Assembly (NCBI RefSeq): GCF_000241345.1
Contig: NZ_BAED01000012.1
Location: 1-64,000 of the forward strand
DNA length: 64,000 nucleotides
From: Gordonia amarae NBRC 15530
GTDB taxonomy: Bacteria; Actinomycetota; Actinomycetes; Mycobacteriales; Mycobacteriaceae
Direction: 5' to 3'
Position 1 is the first letter of the stretch; every line of letters begins with the position of its first letter. The translations under genes were made by a program, and so were the position numbers. The notes beneath the pieces are model-generated. The model made no database searches and was not told where the DNA came from. It saw only the letters and a list, made by a program, of their open reading frames with translations. Positions 1-7,898 of the stretch are shown here, piece by piece.

Positions 1-227
1 CCGACGACCGGTTCGGGCAGCGCGTCGCGGCTGTCGTCGCCACCCGCGGGGATGCGCGCCCGGCGCTGGCCGACCTCAACGAGGTGGTCCGTAAGGAACT
101 CGCCGGATACAAGTGCCCGCGCAGCGTCTGGTTCGTCGACGAGATCAAGCGGTCGCCGGCTGGAAAGCCCGACTATCGCTGGGGCGCAGAACAAACCACC
201 ACCCGCGAACCCGATCAGACTCTGTGA
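1..227 (+). CDS. Acyl-CoA synthetase (FadD-type), C-terminal fragment
   Basis: Only the last 74 codons are inside the window; the start lies upstream. The visible part is the C-terminal lid domain of an ANL-family acyl-CoA/AMP ligase. It ends in the motif RSPAGKPDYRW, where the lysine of the SPAGK segment matches the catalytic lysine of adenylate-forming ligases. The RSPxGKxDYRW ending resembles steroid ligases such as FadD19, which would suit the nearby mce4 locus, but the fragment is too short to name. It lies 55 bases before the nitronate monooxygenase-type gene on the same strand, so the two may be co-transcribed. Confidence 0.8.
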   Translation, partial: DDRFGQRVAAVVATRGDARPALADLNEVVRKELAGYKCPRSVWFVDEIKRSPAGKPDYRWGAEQTTTREPDQTL

Positions 228-282
228 CAGCGACTTTTGTGACAGCCCGGATTTTCAGCACCCACGAGATGTAAGAGGAAGC

Positions 283-1437
283 ATGCGTACACAACTCGCC
301 GAACAATTCGGCATCGAGTACCCGATCTTCGGATTCACCCCCTCTCAGCACGTCGCCGCCGCGATCAGCCGGGCCGGTGGCCTGGGCGTGCTCGGCTGCG
401 TCCGCTTCAACGAGGCCGACGAACTCGACGCCGTTCTGGAATGGATGCACGAGAACACCGACGGCAAACCGTTCGGCGTCGACGTGGTGATGCCCGCGAA
501 GATCCCCACCGAGGGCAGCAAGATGGACCTCGACTCGATGATCCCGCCCGAGCACCGGGCGTTCGTCGAGCGCACCCTCGCCGACCTGGGGGTGCCGCCG
601 CTCGGCGACGACGAGGGCGTCAACACCGGTGTGCTGGGCTGGCTGCATTCGGTGGCGCGCTCGCACGTCGACGTCGCCATGGAACACACCCGCAAATACG
701 GGCAGATCAAGCTGATCGCCAACGCGCTCGGTTCGCCGCCCGACGACGTGATCGCCGTCGCGCACGAGAACGGCGTGAAGGTGGCGGCGCTGGCCGGGAC
801 GTCGGCGCACGCCCTCAACCATGTGGGTGCCGGCGTCGACATCGTGATCGCCCAGGGCTACGAGGGCGGCGGGCACACCGGCGACGTGGCGTCGATGGTG
901 CTGTGGCCGGAGATCGTCGACGCCGTGGGGGCCGCGCCGGTGCTCGCGGCCGGTGGGGTGGGCGACGGCCGGCAGATCGCCGCCGCCATCGCCCTTGGCG
1001 CACAAGGGGTCTGGATGGGTACCTACTGGCTGACCGCGGCCGAGTACGAACTCGGTACCACCGGTGACGGGCCGTCCACGGTGCAGCAGGCACTGCTGAA
1101 GGCATCGTCGCGCGACACAGTGCGCCGCCGCATCTACTCGGGCAAACCCGCCCGGCTGCTCAAGACCCGCTGGACCGACGCGTGGGACGCCCCCGGCGCC
1201 CCCGATCCGCTGCCGATGCCGCTGCAGAACCTGCTCGTCGGCGAGGCGCACGCACGGATCTCCGCCTCCGACGATCCCGAGGTGGTGGCGATGCCGGCCG
1301 GGCAGATCGTGGGCCGCTGCAACGCCATCACCCCGGTGGCCGAGCTCATCGACGGGCTGGTGTCGGGATACGACGCCGCGGCGGAGCGGATGTCGCGCAC
1401 CGTGGTGGCCCGGGAGGGTAACCACCTCGTCGGTTGA
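283..1437 (+). CDS. Nitronate monooxygenase / 2-nitropropane dioxygenase-family flavoprotein
   Basis: A 384-aa FMN-dependent TIM-barrel protein. The ATG at 283 follows the purine-rich ribosome site AAGAGGAAG and gives the usual N-terminus MRTQLAEQFGIEYPI. Family features are the glycine-rich AGGLGVLG segment near residue 30, the GGGHTG phosphate-binding motif near residue 200 and the AAGGVGDGRQIAAA segment near residue 225. The family oxidises alkyl nitronates, but many actinobacterial members act in lipid or steroid pathways; IpdC of sterol ring degradation is a relative, though this protein is not clearly IpdC. The last 11 codons, ending EGNHLVG, are encoded by a dispersed repeat that recurs outside the gene at 1580-1620. 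The native C-terminus was therefore probably replaced. Confidence 0.85.
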   Translation: MRTQLAEQFGIEYPIFGFTPSQHVAAAISRAGGLGVLGCVRFNEADELDAVLEWMHENTDGKPFGVDVVMPAKIPTEGSKMDLDSMIPPEHRAFVERTLADLGVPPLGDDEGVNTGVLGWLHSVARSHVDVAMEHTRKYGQIKLIANALGSPPDDVIAVAHENGVKVAALAGTSAHALNHVGAGVDIVIAQGYEGGGHTGDVASMVLWPEIVDAVGAAPVLAAGGVGDGRQIAAAIALGAQGVWMGTYWLTAAEYELGTTGDGPSTVQQALLKASSRDTVRRRIYSGKPARLLKTRWTDAWDAPGAPDPLPMPLQNLLVGEAHARISASDDPEVVAMPAGQIVGRCNAITPVAELIDGLVSGYDAAAERMSRTVVAREGNHLVG

Positions 1438-1736
1438 GGTGTGAGCGAAACCTGGTGGGACGACATTGTCGGCTCACCGGGTTTCGAGGCTCGTCGCTTA
1501 CGCTCCTCGCACCTCAACCGGCAGTGGGGGCACCGTGGTGGCCCGGGAAGGTGGACCACCTCAACCGGCAGAGGGGGGATCGTGGTGGCCCGGGAGGTAA
1601 CCACCTCGTCGGTTGAGGTGCGAGCTTGCGAGCCTCGAAACCTGGTGGGACGACATTGTCAGCTCACCGGGTTTCGAGGCTCGTCGCTTGCGCTCCTCGC
1701 ACCTCAACCGGCAGAGGGGGGATCGTGGTCAGGACG
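1402..1736. repeat. Palindromic dispersed repeat block 1
   Basis: At least two copies of one repeat lie between the convergent flavoprotein and TetR genes. A segment starting GTGGTGGCCCGGGAG and running into GGTTGAGGTG occurs at 1402-1441 and again near 1581-1620. The second copy forms a long hairpin: CGGTTGAGGTGCGAG at 1610-1624 pairs with its exact reverse complement at 1696-1710, and 1628-1647 pairs with 1665-1684 with few mismatches. The sequence GGTTTCGAGGCTCGTCGCTT occurs twice. The block supplies the stop codon of the upstream gene. It could also act as a transcription stop between the two genes. No other gene is seen here. Confidence 0.85.
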
Positions 1737-2493
1737 ACTTCGGCTTCCGCAAGGTCAACTGGCCGCGGTTGCCGCGGTCGCCCGCCGGGCCGTAGTGCCG
1801 GGTGATCGCGGCGTTCATCGTCGCGATGCCGGTGAGAATCACATCGAAACCGAACTCGTGGGCCGGTGCCGGTTCCGCGGCCGCCGCCACCATCCGGGCG
1901 GCGATCGGGAATCGTTCGGCCGCACCGAGTTCGGCGAGCTTAGCCGGTAGCTGCGCGGCGTGCTCGTACGCCGTCGCGGTGGATGCGGCCGCCCGGGACC
2001 GCGCCCGGGCGAAGTCCAGAGCCAGCGTCAGGACCGCGTCCTTGGCGGTGTCGGAGAACGGCAGCGGCTCGATGGCGGACAGTTCGCGGTCGTATTTGGC
2101 GAGTGCACCCGGACCGGCCACGGCATGCGTGGCGGGGATCTCGGTGAGCCAGGGATGCTCGGCGAACAGCGCCAGATTGTCGGCGACGACGGCCGACAGC
2201 ATCGCCTGCCAATCGTCGCCGGGGCCGATCGAGGTGACATCGGTGTAGGCCATGTCGGCGTACACCTGATCGACCATCAGCGCGATCAACTGCTCGCGGC
2301 CGTCGACGTACGAGTACAGCGACATGACCGGGATCCCGACGGCGGCGGCGACGTCACGGACGGTGAACTCGGCGCCCTTCTCGTCGGCGACGTCGATCGC
2401 GGTGGTCACGATCTGATCGGTCGTGTACTTGGGGGGCCGTCCGCGGCGAACCTGCGGAACCTCCTTGCGCCACAACAGATCGATGGTGTCCAT
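1729..2493 (-). CDS. TetR-family transcriptional regulator
   Basis: A 254-aa one-component repressor. The N-terminal helix-turn-helix spans about residues 20-65: RRGRPPKYTTDQIV leads into FTVRDVAAAVGIPVMSLYSY, with YSYVDGREQL as the start of helix 4. The remainder is the ligand-binding and dimer domain. ATG at 2493 is chosen because it sits just downstream of an inverted repeat (2524-2540) that is a likely autoregulatory operator; the open frame extends further upstream only as non-homologous sequence. The effector and targets are unknown. The closest gene that could be controlled divergently is the DUF952 gene, but that lies on the same strand, so autoregulation is the simplest reading. Confidence 0.85.
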   Translation of the reverse strand: MDTIDLLWRKEVPQVRRGRPPKYTTDQIVTTAIDVADEKGAEFTVRDVAAAVGIPVMSLYSYVDGREQLIALMVDQVYADMAYTDVTSIGPGDDWQAMLSAVVADNLALFAEHPWLTEIPATHAVAGPGALAKYDRELSAIEPLPFSDTAKDAVLTLALDFARARSRAAASTATAYEHAAQLPAKLAELGAAERFPIAARMVAAAAEPAPAHEFGFDVILTGIATMNAAITRHYGPAGDRGNRGQLTLRKPKSS

Positions 2494-2523
2494 GGTCCTC
2501 GCCGGTCGCCGGGATAGATAAAC

Positions 2524-2540
2524 GTATTCAGTACGAATAC
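2524..2540. promoter_or_regulatory. Probable TetR operator
   Basis: GTATTC (2524-2529) and GAATAC (2535-2540) form a perfect inverted repeat with a 5-base spacer, centred about 40 bases upstream of the TetR start. The position and AT-rich arms fit an autoregulatory operator. This is inference from symmetry only. Confidence 0.5.
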
Positions 2541-2591
2541 CAGTGCCGCCGCCCGGTCCATACAGCGGGGTCCGTTTCCGTGAGAGTGTGC

Positions 2592-2957
2592 TCAGCCGGC
2601 GTCTGGGAGTGGTGCGAACGTCCCTTCGCTGTCCGGAAGGTACGGTTCGGCAGCGACGATCGCGGCGACCGGAAGTTCGCCGTACAGGTGCGGGAACAGC
2701 ATGCTCTCCGGGTCGGTCGGCACACCTGGTTCCCAGCGGATCTCCGCCGTCAGCAGCGCCGGATCGACGCGCAGCGCCAGCAGGTCGGTGCGGCCGGCGA
2801 ACAGCCGGTTGGCGGGCAGATGCACCTGATACGGCGCCGACAGATGGATGAAGCCGACGTCGGCCGGCGACAGGGCGTCGACGTGGCCGAGGGCCTGGGC
2901 CCGCGACCAGTCGGCTTCGGTGCACAGGTGAAGAAGCGGTCCGGTGGTTGAGGTCAC
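2592..2957 (-). CDS. DUF952 family protein
   Basis: A 121-aa protein of the DUF952 family, which has no assigned biochemical role. Family signatures are LLHLCTEADWSRAQ at the start, GFIHLSAPYQV in the middle and FPHLYGELPVAAIVA near the end. GTG at 2957 is the first start in the open frame. The 98-base gap to the TetR gene downstream on the same strand contains the TetR operator, so the two are probably separate units. Confidence 0.8.
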   Translation of the reverse strand: MTSTTGPLLHLCTEADWSRAQALGHVDALSPADVGFIHLSAPYQVHLPANRLFAGRTDLLALRVDPALLTAEIRWEPGVPTDPESMLFPHLYGELPVAAIVAAEPYLPDSEGTFAPLPDAG

Positions 2958-3006
2958 CGCGTCATCGTGCCCGCGCAGGCCTCAGCCGTCTACTTCAACC
3001 CCGGCG

Positions 3007-4799
3007 TCAGCCGTCCACTTCGACGCCGTGCCGGACGGCGAATGCGGCGAGGTCGTCGTCGTAGCCCTGACCGAGGATCCGCAGCCGCCACACCCCGCGC
3101 CTGCGGTACACCTCGGCGACGATCATCGACCGTTCCGAGGTGGCGGCGTCCAGGACGGCGGTGGCGATGGTGGTGGCGCCGCTGTCGACGGTGACCGACA
3201 GTGCGCCGAGGTCGCCGAATGTGGCCTGCTCGATGGCGGCGCCGACGGTGACGCGGGCGACGTCGTCGGGGACGGAACCGAGTCCACCGTGATGCCCTGC
3301 TCGCGGTCGCCGTCGATGCTCAGCGACACGGCGCCGTCGGGGGAGGCGGGCTGGTTGAAGAACACGAACTCGTCGTCCGAGGGCACCCGGTCGGTGTCGT
3401 CGAGTTCGAATGCGACGACATCGACCTCGGGCGCGGCGACGGCGGCGGCGCTCCACGCCACGTTGACCGAGACGCTGTGCAGGCCCGTTGGCAGGTCGAT
3501 GACCATGCCGGGGGTCATCGTCACCGGTTCGGGCATGGGTGCGGCCTCCGTCTGTGCGTCCTTGTCGGTGTCGGCGTTGGTTTCGGTGTCGATCCTAGGG
3601 GCACTCTCGACAGTGGCCGGGGTGGCCAGGCCGAGCGCGGCGTCGACGTCGGCCATGGTGAGGAGCGTGAGCTTGCGGTTGACGATCTTGGTCATCCGCG
3701 GGTCGCCCTCGCCGCCCGACAGCACCAGCACCTGCGAGACCCGCGAGGTGAGATTGATGGCCGGAACACCGCCCAATTGCACGATGCGCGAACGCATCAC
3801 GGTGGCCTCCAGATGAGACCCACCGATCACCAGGGTGCGCCGGCCCGCCCACGGTCCGGCCGGCGTCGACGGCGCGGGAGCTGAAATGACCTCGATGATC
3901 TCGATCTCTTTGGGTGCCGCCTTGAGCACACCCGCGACGGGATTGTCGGCCAGTCGCAACACGGTGGCCTCGTCGACGATCGGGGTGCCGAACACGGCCG
4001 CCCGCTCCAGCTTGCCCGAGTGCGGCGCGCCGGCGTTCACCACCAGCAGCCCGGTCCTGCCGCTGAGACTGTTCATCACGTCCATCCCGGCGTCGGCGAG
4101 CCGGTGGGCGAGTTCTGCGCGTGGCACGTTCGTGGGGCCGGTGATCACGATCTTGGTGCCCTGGACCAGCCCGACCGACGGGTCGAACCGGCCCGCCTCC
4201 CGCCATGGGCACGGCACCCGGGTCACCTTGTCCGGGTAGGCCCGCGACGACTCGCCGCACGCCACGATCGGCAGGCCGAGCCCGAGGGATTCGGCGAGGT
4301 CGACGCTGCGGCGGAACACGTGGGTCAGGGTGCGGGCGTCGTCGAGGGCGTCGTGGGCGTTGTCCTGCCGGATACCCCAGTGCCGGGCCAATGTCCCGAG
4401 TTTCACGTCGGGCACGTCGAGCTGCAGCCGGCGGGCCAGGGTGACCGTACACAGCCGCGTCACGGTGGGCAGCGTGGCACCCGCCCGGCGGGCCTCCTCG
4501 ACGAGGAAGCCGTGGTCGAAGGCGGCGTTGTGCGCCACCAGGGTGCGGCCGTCGAGCAGCTGCGTCAGCGGTCCGATGACGGCGTCGAATGTCGGTGCAC
4601 CACTGAGCCGTTCCCGGGTCAGCCGGTGGATGTGGACGGGGCCCGGATCGCAGCCCGGATTGAGCAGCGTGGAGAACTCGTCCTCCACCCGGCCCGCGGC
4701 GTCCATCGTGATCGCCGCGACGCTCAGCATTCGATGCTCGCGCGCCCGCAGACCCGACGTCTCCACATCGACCAGTGCCCACCCGGGCTCGGCAGCCAT
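3007..4799 (-). pseudogene. DEDDh exonuclease-BRCT-TerD fusion, frameshifted
   Basis: Reading from the ATG at 4799, the protein begins with a DnaQ-like 3'-5' exonuclease domain (about residues 1-180). It carries all DEDDh residues: VDVETSG, HNAAFDHGF and HDALDDA. A BRCT domain follows (about 205-290), then a second BRCT-like segment (about 320-395) and a TerD domain. The TerD part runs in frame to GDREQGITVD and then continues in the next frame as LGSVPDDVARVTVG down to the stop at 3007. Restoring one G after position 3282 on the plus strand repairs the frame. The full gene would encode about 598 aa. It is either a real single-base deletion or a sequencing error. DnaQ-TerD fusions are known in actinobacteria and are thought to act in DNA repair or stress. 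The start is supported by AAAGGA, nine bases upstream; GTG at 4805 is an alternative. Confidence 0.85.
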
Positions 4800-4872
4800 C
4801 ACCACACATCCTTTCGTCGCGAGGATTGTGCCAGAGCCGTCGGACATCCGTGGCGGACCCGTGATCGCGGAC

Positions 4873-5160
4873 ATTCTCGGCTTGCGGGGTTTCGAGGCTC
4901 CTCGCCTGGCGGCTCGTCGCACCTCAACCGGCAGGGGGCAGGGTGTTCTGGGTGGCAACCCGCCGGGCTCCTCGCCTGGCGGCTCGTCGCACCTCAACCG
5001 GCAGGGGGTGGGTGTTCTGGGTGGCCAACCCGCCGGTTGGCGACGAGCCTCGAAACCTGGTGAGGTTCGAGTGTCCTGGGTGGGCAACCCGTCGGTTGAG
5101 GTGCGAGGAGCGCTAGCGACGAGCCTCGAAACCCGGTGAGGTTCGAGTGTCCTGGGCGGG
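4873..5160. repeat. Palindromic dispersed repeat block 2
   Basis: A second block of the same repeat family as at 1402-1736. The arm GGGTTTCGAGGCTC...CTCGTCGCACCTCAACCGGCAG occurs at 4885-4934, with a partial second copy at 4967-5004. The opposite orientation, CGGTTGAGGTGCGAGGAGCG...GACGAGCCTCGAAACC, occurs around 5091-5134. Copies of a segment like GGTTCGAGTGTCCTGGG are at 5063 and 5139. The block fills the gap of about 310 bases between the exonuclease gene and fadD17 and overlaps the 3' end of fadD17. No gene is seen inside it. Confidence 0.8.
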
Positions 5161-6654
5161 AACGTAGCGTCGGTCCTGCCGGGTCCAGGTCGGGGTGTCG
5201 GCCTGGGGGCGGAGGTGGCGTTTGACCGTTTTGAAGGTGGCGGTTTCGGGGAGGGTGTCCAGCAGGACGATCCGGTGGGGCCACTGTTTGGGGCCGAGAT
5301 CCGGTTGGGTGGCCAGGAAGCCGCTGAGGGCTTCGGGGGTGAGATTGTCGGCGACCAGGGCGGCGACGATCTCGTCGCCGATCTCCACCGGGACACCGAA
5401 GACGGCCGCGAACCGGATCTGATCGTGGCGCAGGAGGATTCGTTCGATCGGCTGGGCGCCCAGGTTCTCGCCGTCGACTCGCATCCAGTCGCCGACGCGG
5501 CCCGCGAAGTGGATGTAGCCGGCGTCGTCGACCCAGCCGAGGTCGCCGGTGTGGTACATGCCGCCGCGCAGGCGGTCGTCGGTGGCCTCCTTGTCGTTGT
5601 AGTAGCCACTGAAAAGACCTGGGCCGGAGGAATTCACGATCTCGCCGACGGTGCCGGGCGGGACCGGGGCGCCGGTGTCGGGGTCGACGACGGCGTTCGG
5701 TTCGCGCAGGGGGCCGAGGGCGTCGTCGGGGGTGTCGGGGGTGCGGGTGATCGCGACGCCGCTCTCGGTGGAGCCGAAACCGTCGACCACGCGGCAACCG
5801 AAACGCTTGGCGAAGGCGGTGCGGTCGGCGGCCGACGCCTCGTTGCCGTACATGATCCGCAGCGGCGACGACGCGTCGTCGGGGCGGGGCTCGGTGGCCA
5901 GGATGTAACGCATCGGGGTGCCGACGTAGTTGGCGAACGTGATGCCGTAGCGGTGGACGTCGTCGGCGAAACCGCGGGCGGAGAACCTGCGGCGCAACGC
6001 GATCGACGCGCTGCCGGCCACCGCGATCGACCAGCCGGCGATCAGGGCGTTGGAATGGAACATCGGCATCGCGATGTAGGCGACATCGCCCGCACCGATC
6101 GAAAACCGTTCGGCGAGCATCTTTCCCGGGTCGGCGAACTTACGCTGGTTGCAGCGCACCGCCTTCGGATCGCCGGTGGTGCCCGAGGTGAAGATCAGCA
6201 TCAGTAGATCGTCGGGTGCGGGCGACCGGTCCCGGGGGCGGGCCGAAACCCGACCGTCGGACACGAGACCCGACCACTCGGGTCCGTCGATATTGATTAC
6301 GCGGACAGCCGAATCCGCCGGGTACAGGTGTGCGGTGGCGTCGGAGACCAGGACCAGTTGGCAGTCCGAGCGGGTGACGTCGGCGGCCAGGGCGTCGCCG
6401 CGGCGGGTGGTGTTGAGACCGACCAGGACGAAACCGCCGAGGGCGGCGGCACCGAACAGGTAGCTGAACTCGGGAACGTTCTCCAGCAGCACCCCGACAT
6501 GTGGTGGCCGGTCCGGATCCAGAAGTGGCGCAAGCATAGTGCCGCGCTGTCGCGACAGGGTGACATGGTCGCGCCAGGAGATGAAGTCGTCCTCGAAGTA
6601 CAGGCCGCGGTCGTCGACATCGGCCAGTGCCAGCAGCAGTTCCGCGACGGTCAT
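5113..6654 (-). CDS. fadD17: Acyl-CoA synthetase FadD17
   Basis: A 513-aa ANL-superfamily ligase that activates a carboxylic acid as its CoA thioester, expected to act on a sterol side chain or another sterol-derived acid. It starts TVAELLLALADVDDRGLYFE, as in mycobacterial FadD17. The AMP-binding P-loop is FTSGTTGDPKAV (about 155-166), followed by YGNEA, GFGSTESGVA, the hinge region GRVGDWMRVDGENLG and the catalytic lysine region TFKTVKRHLR. The ATG overlaps the fadE27 stop (ATGA). The order fadE26-fadE27-fadD17 is conserved with M. tuberculosis. The last residues, TSPGFEARR and the TAG stop, come from the neighbouring palindromic repeat, so the C-terminus is altered. Transcription is probably driven from the KstR-controlled promoter ahead of fadE26. 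Confidence 0.92.
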   Translation of the reverse strand: MTVAELLLALADVDDRGLYFEDDFISWRDHVTLSRQRGTMLAPLLDPDRPPHVGVLLENVPEFSYLFGAAALGGFVLVGLNTTRRGDALAADVTRSDCQLVLVSDATAHLYPADSAVRVINIDGPEWSGLVSDGRVSARPRDRSPAPDDLLMLIFTSGTTGDPKAVRCNQRKFADPGKMLAERFSIGAGDVAYIAMPMFHSNALIAGWSIAVAGSASIALRRRFSARGFADDVHRYGITFANYVGTPMRYILATEPRPDDASSPLRIMYGNEASAADRTAFAKRFGCRVVDGFGSTESGVAITRTPDTPDDALGPLREPNAVVDPDTGAPVPPGTVGEIVNSSGPGLFSGYYNDKEATDDRLRGGMYHTGDLGWVDDAGYIHFAGRVGDWMRVDGENLGAQPIERILLRHDQIRFAAVFGVPVEIGDEIVAALVADNLTPEALSGFLATQPDLGPKQWPHRIVLLDTLPETATFKTVKRHLRPQADTPTWTRQDRRYVPAQDTRTSPGFEARR

Positions 6655-7736
6655 GCCGGTGCGGCGGCCAGGTACTCGCCGATGTCGAGCAGCGTCGCCG
6701 ACGCCGAACCGGCTGTGAACTCGTTCTGCTTGGCGCGCAGGAAGTATCGGTGCACCGGATGCGAGGTGTCGAGACCGATGCCGCCGTGGATGTGCACGGT
6801 GGCGTGCGCGACGTGATGACCGGCCTCGGCGGCCCAGAACTTGGCCGTCGCGATCGCGGTGGGCGCTGACGGATCGTTCTGGGCGAGCAGCCAGGCGGCC
6901 TGCTGGGTGGTGACGCCCAGGGCCTGGGCGTTGATGTAGCCGTCGGCCAGGCGCTGTGACACGGCCTGGAAGGATCCGATCGGGCGGTCGAATTGTTCAC
7001 GTTCCCGGGCGTATTCGGCGGTCAGGGACAGGGCCTGCGCGACGACGCCGGTCTGGTCGGCGGCCACGGCCAGCCGGGAACGCGCGGCGATCGCATCGAC
7101 GGCACCGGTGGCCAGGATCCTGGACGGATCGACCGGCACAGCGTCGAAGGTGACCTGGGCGGCGGGACTCAGGCCGGTGACCGGGGTCGCGGTGATCGTG
7201 ACACCGGCGGCGCCGGCGTCGACCAGTGCGGCCAGCGGTCCGTCGGGGCCGGTGGCGGTGGCCAGCAGCAGGGTCGCGGCGGCGGCGAAGGGGACGTTGA
7301 CCTTGACACCCGACAGGGTGAGTCCTTCGGATGTTGTTGTGGCGGTGAGGGGCTGGGTGCGCAGGTCCTCCTCGGCCGCCACCGTGACGATCGTCGAGCC
7401 GTCCGCGATGCCGGGTAGTACCTCACCGCCCAGAGGTTCGGGGCCGAAGCCGGCGATCACCGGACCGGCGACCACGGCGTGCGGGCCGAACGGGACCCGT
7501 GCCAGCTGCCGGCCGAGTTCGGTTGCCACGGCGACATTGTCGGCGACGGTCAGGCCGTCGCCGGATTGTTCGAGTCCCAGCAGGCCCGCCTTGGCCAGCT
7601 CGGTCCACAGCTCGGTGTCGAGAGGGGCTGCGGCGGACTCGAGTTCGGCGACGCGTTCGGGGGTGCTGATCGTGGACGCGATGTCGGCGGTGAGGGTGGT
7701 GAGGTCCGCGGTTGATTCGTCGGGGGTGAAGTCCAT
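6651..7736 (-). CDS. fadE27: Acyl-CoA dehydrogenase subunit FadE27 (ChsE5-like)
   Basis: A 361-aa acyl-CoA dehydrogenase subunit. In M. tuberculosis FadE27 (ChsE5) pairs with FadE26 (ChsE4) as an alpha2beta2 enzyme that dehydrogenates CoA thioesters of the cholesterol side chain. The sequence shows the family hallmarks EYAREREQFDRPIGSFQAV (about 242-260), QRLADGY, HGGIGLDTSHPVHRYFLRAK near the end, and an N-terminus MDFTPDE like the mycobacterial protein. It lacks the GGTNEVQR motif seen in its partner FadE26, as expected for the unequal subunit. ATG at 7736 is the start; the stop overlaps the fadD17 start. Confidence 0.92.
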   Translation of the reverse strand: MDFTPDESTADLTTLTADIASTISTPERVAELESAAAPLDTELWTELAKAGLLGLEQSGDGLTVADNVAVATELGRQLARVPFGPHAVVAGPVIAGFGPEPLGGEVLPGIADGSTIVTVAAEEDLRTQPLTATTTSEGLTLSGVKVNVPFAAAATLLLATATGPDGPLAALVDAGAAGVTITATPVTGLSPAAQVTFDAVPVDPSRILATGAVDAIAARSRLAVAADQTGVVAQALSLTAEYAREREQFDRPIGSFQAVSQRLADGYINAQALGVTTQQAAWLLAQNDPSAPTAIATAKFWAAEAGHHVAHATVHIHGGIGLDTSHPVHRYFLRAKQNEFTAGSASATLLDIGEYLAAAPA

Positions 7737-7832
7737 GTGGGGTGTCCTGTGGTTTGGCGCGGTGGTGGTCGGGTAATGCTGTTGTGTCGCCGGACCCTTC
7801 GTGACCCTCGCTCCTTCGTCGCTTCGGCCTCA

Positions 7833-7881
7833 GGGATCAAGATGGGGGCGGGTCGGAGGCGTTGCGGGGATCAAGATGGGG
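7833..7881. repeat. Short direct repeat between fadE27 and fadE26
   Basis: GGGATCAAGATGGGG occurs at 7833-7847 and again at 7867-7881. It sits in the 162-base gap between two genes whose products form one enzyme and would be expected to be closely linked. No promoter or terminator is evident. Confidence 0.6.
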
Positions 7882-7898
7882 AACTGTTTCTCAGGTGG

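Noticed and set aside
1402..5160. CRISPR array suggested by repeated blocks with spacers
   Set aside because: Repeats are irregular in length, palindromic, in both orientations and partly inside coding sequence. No cas genes are present.
3123..5609. Long minus-strand open frame of 828 codons including the exonuclease
   Set aside because: Only the part from 4799 downwards matches exonuclease, BRCT and TerD. The first 270 codons read repeat DNA and a shadow frame of fadD17 and are low-complexity.
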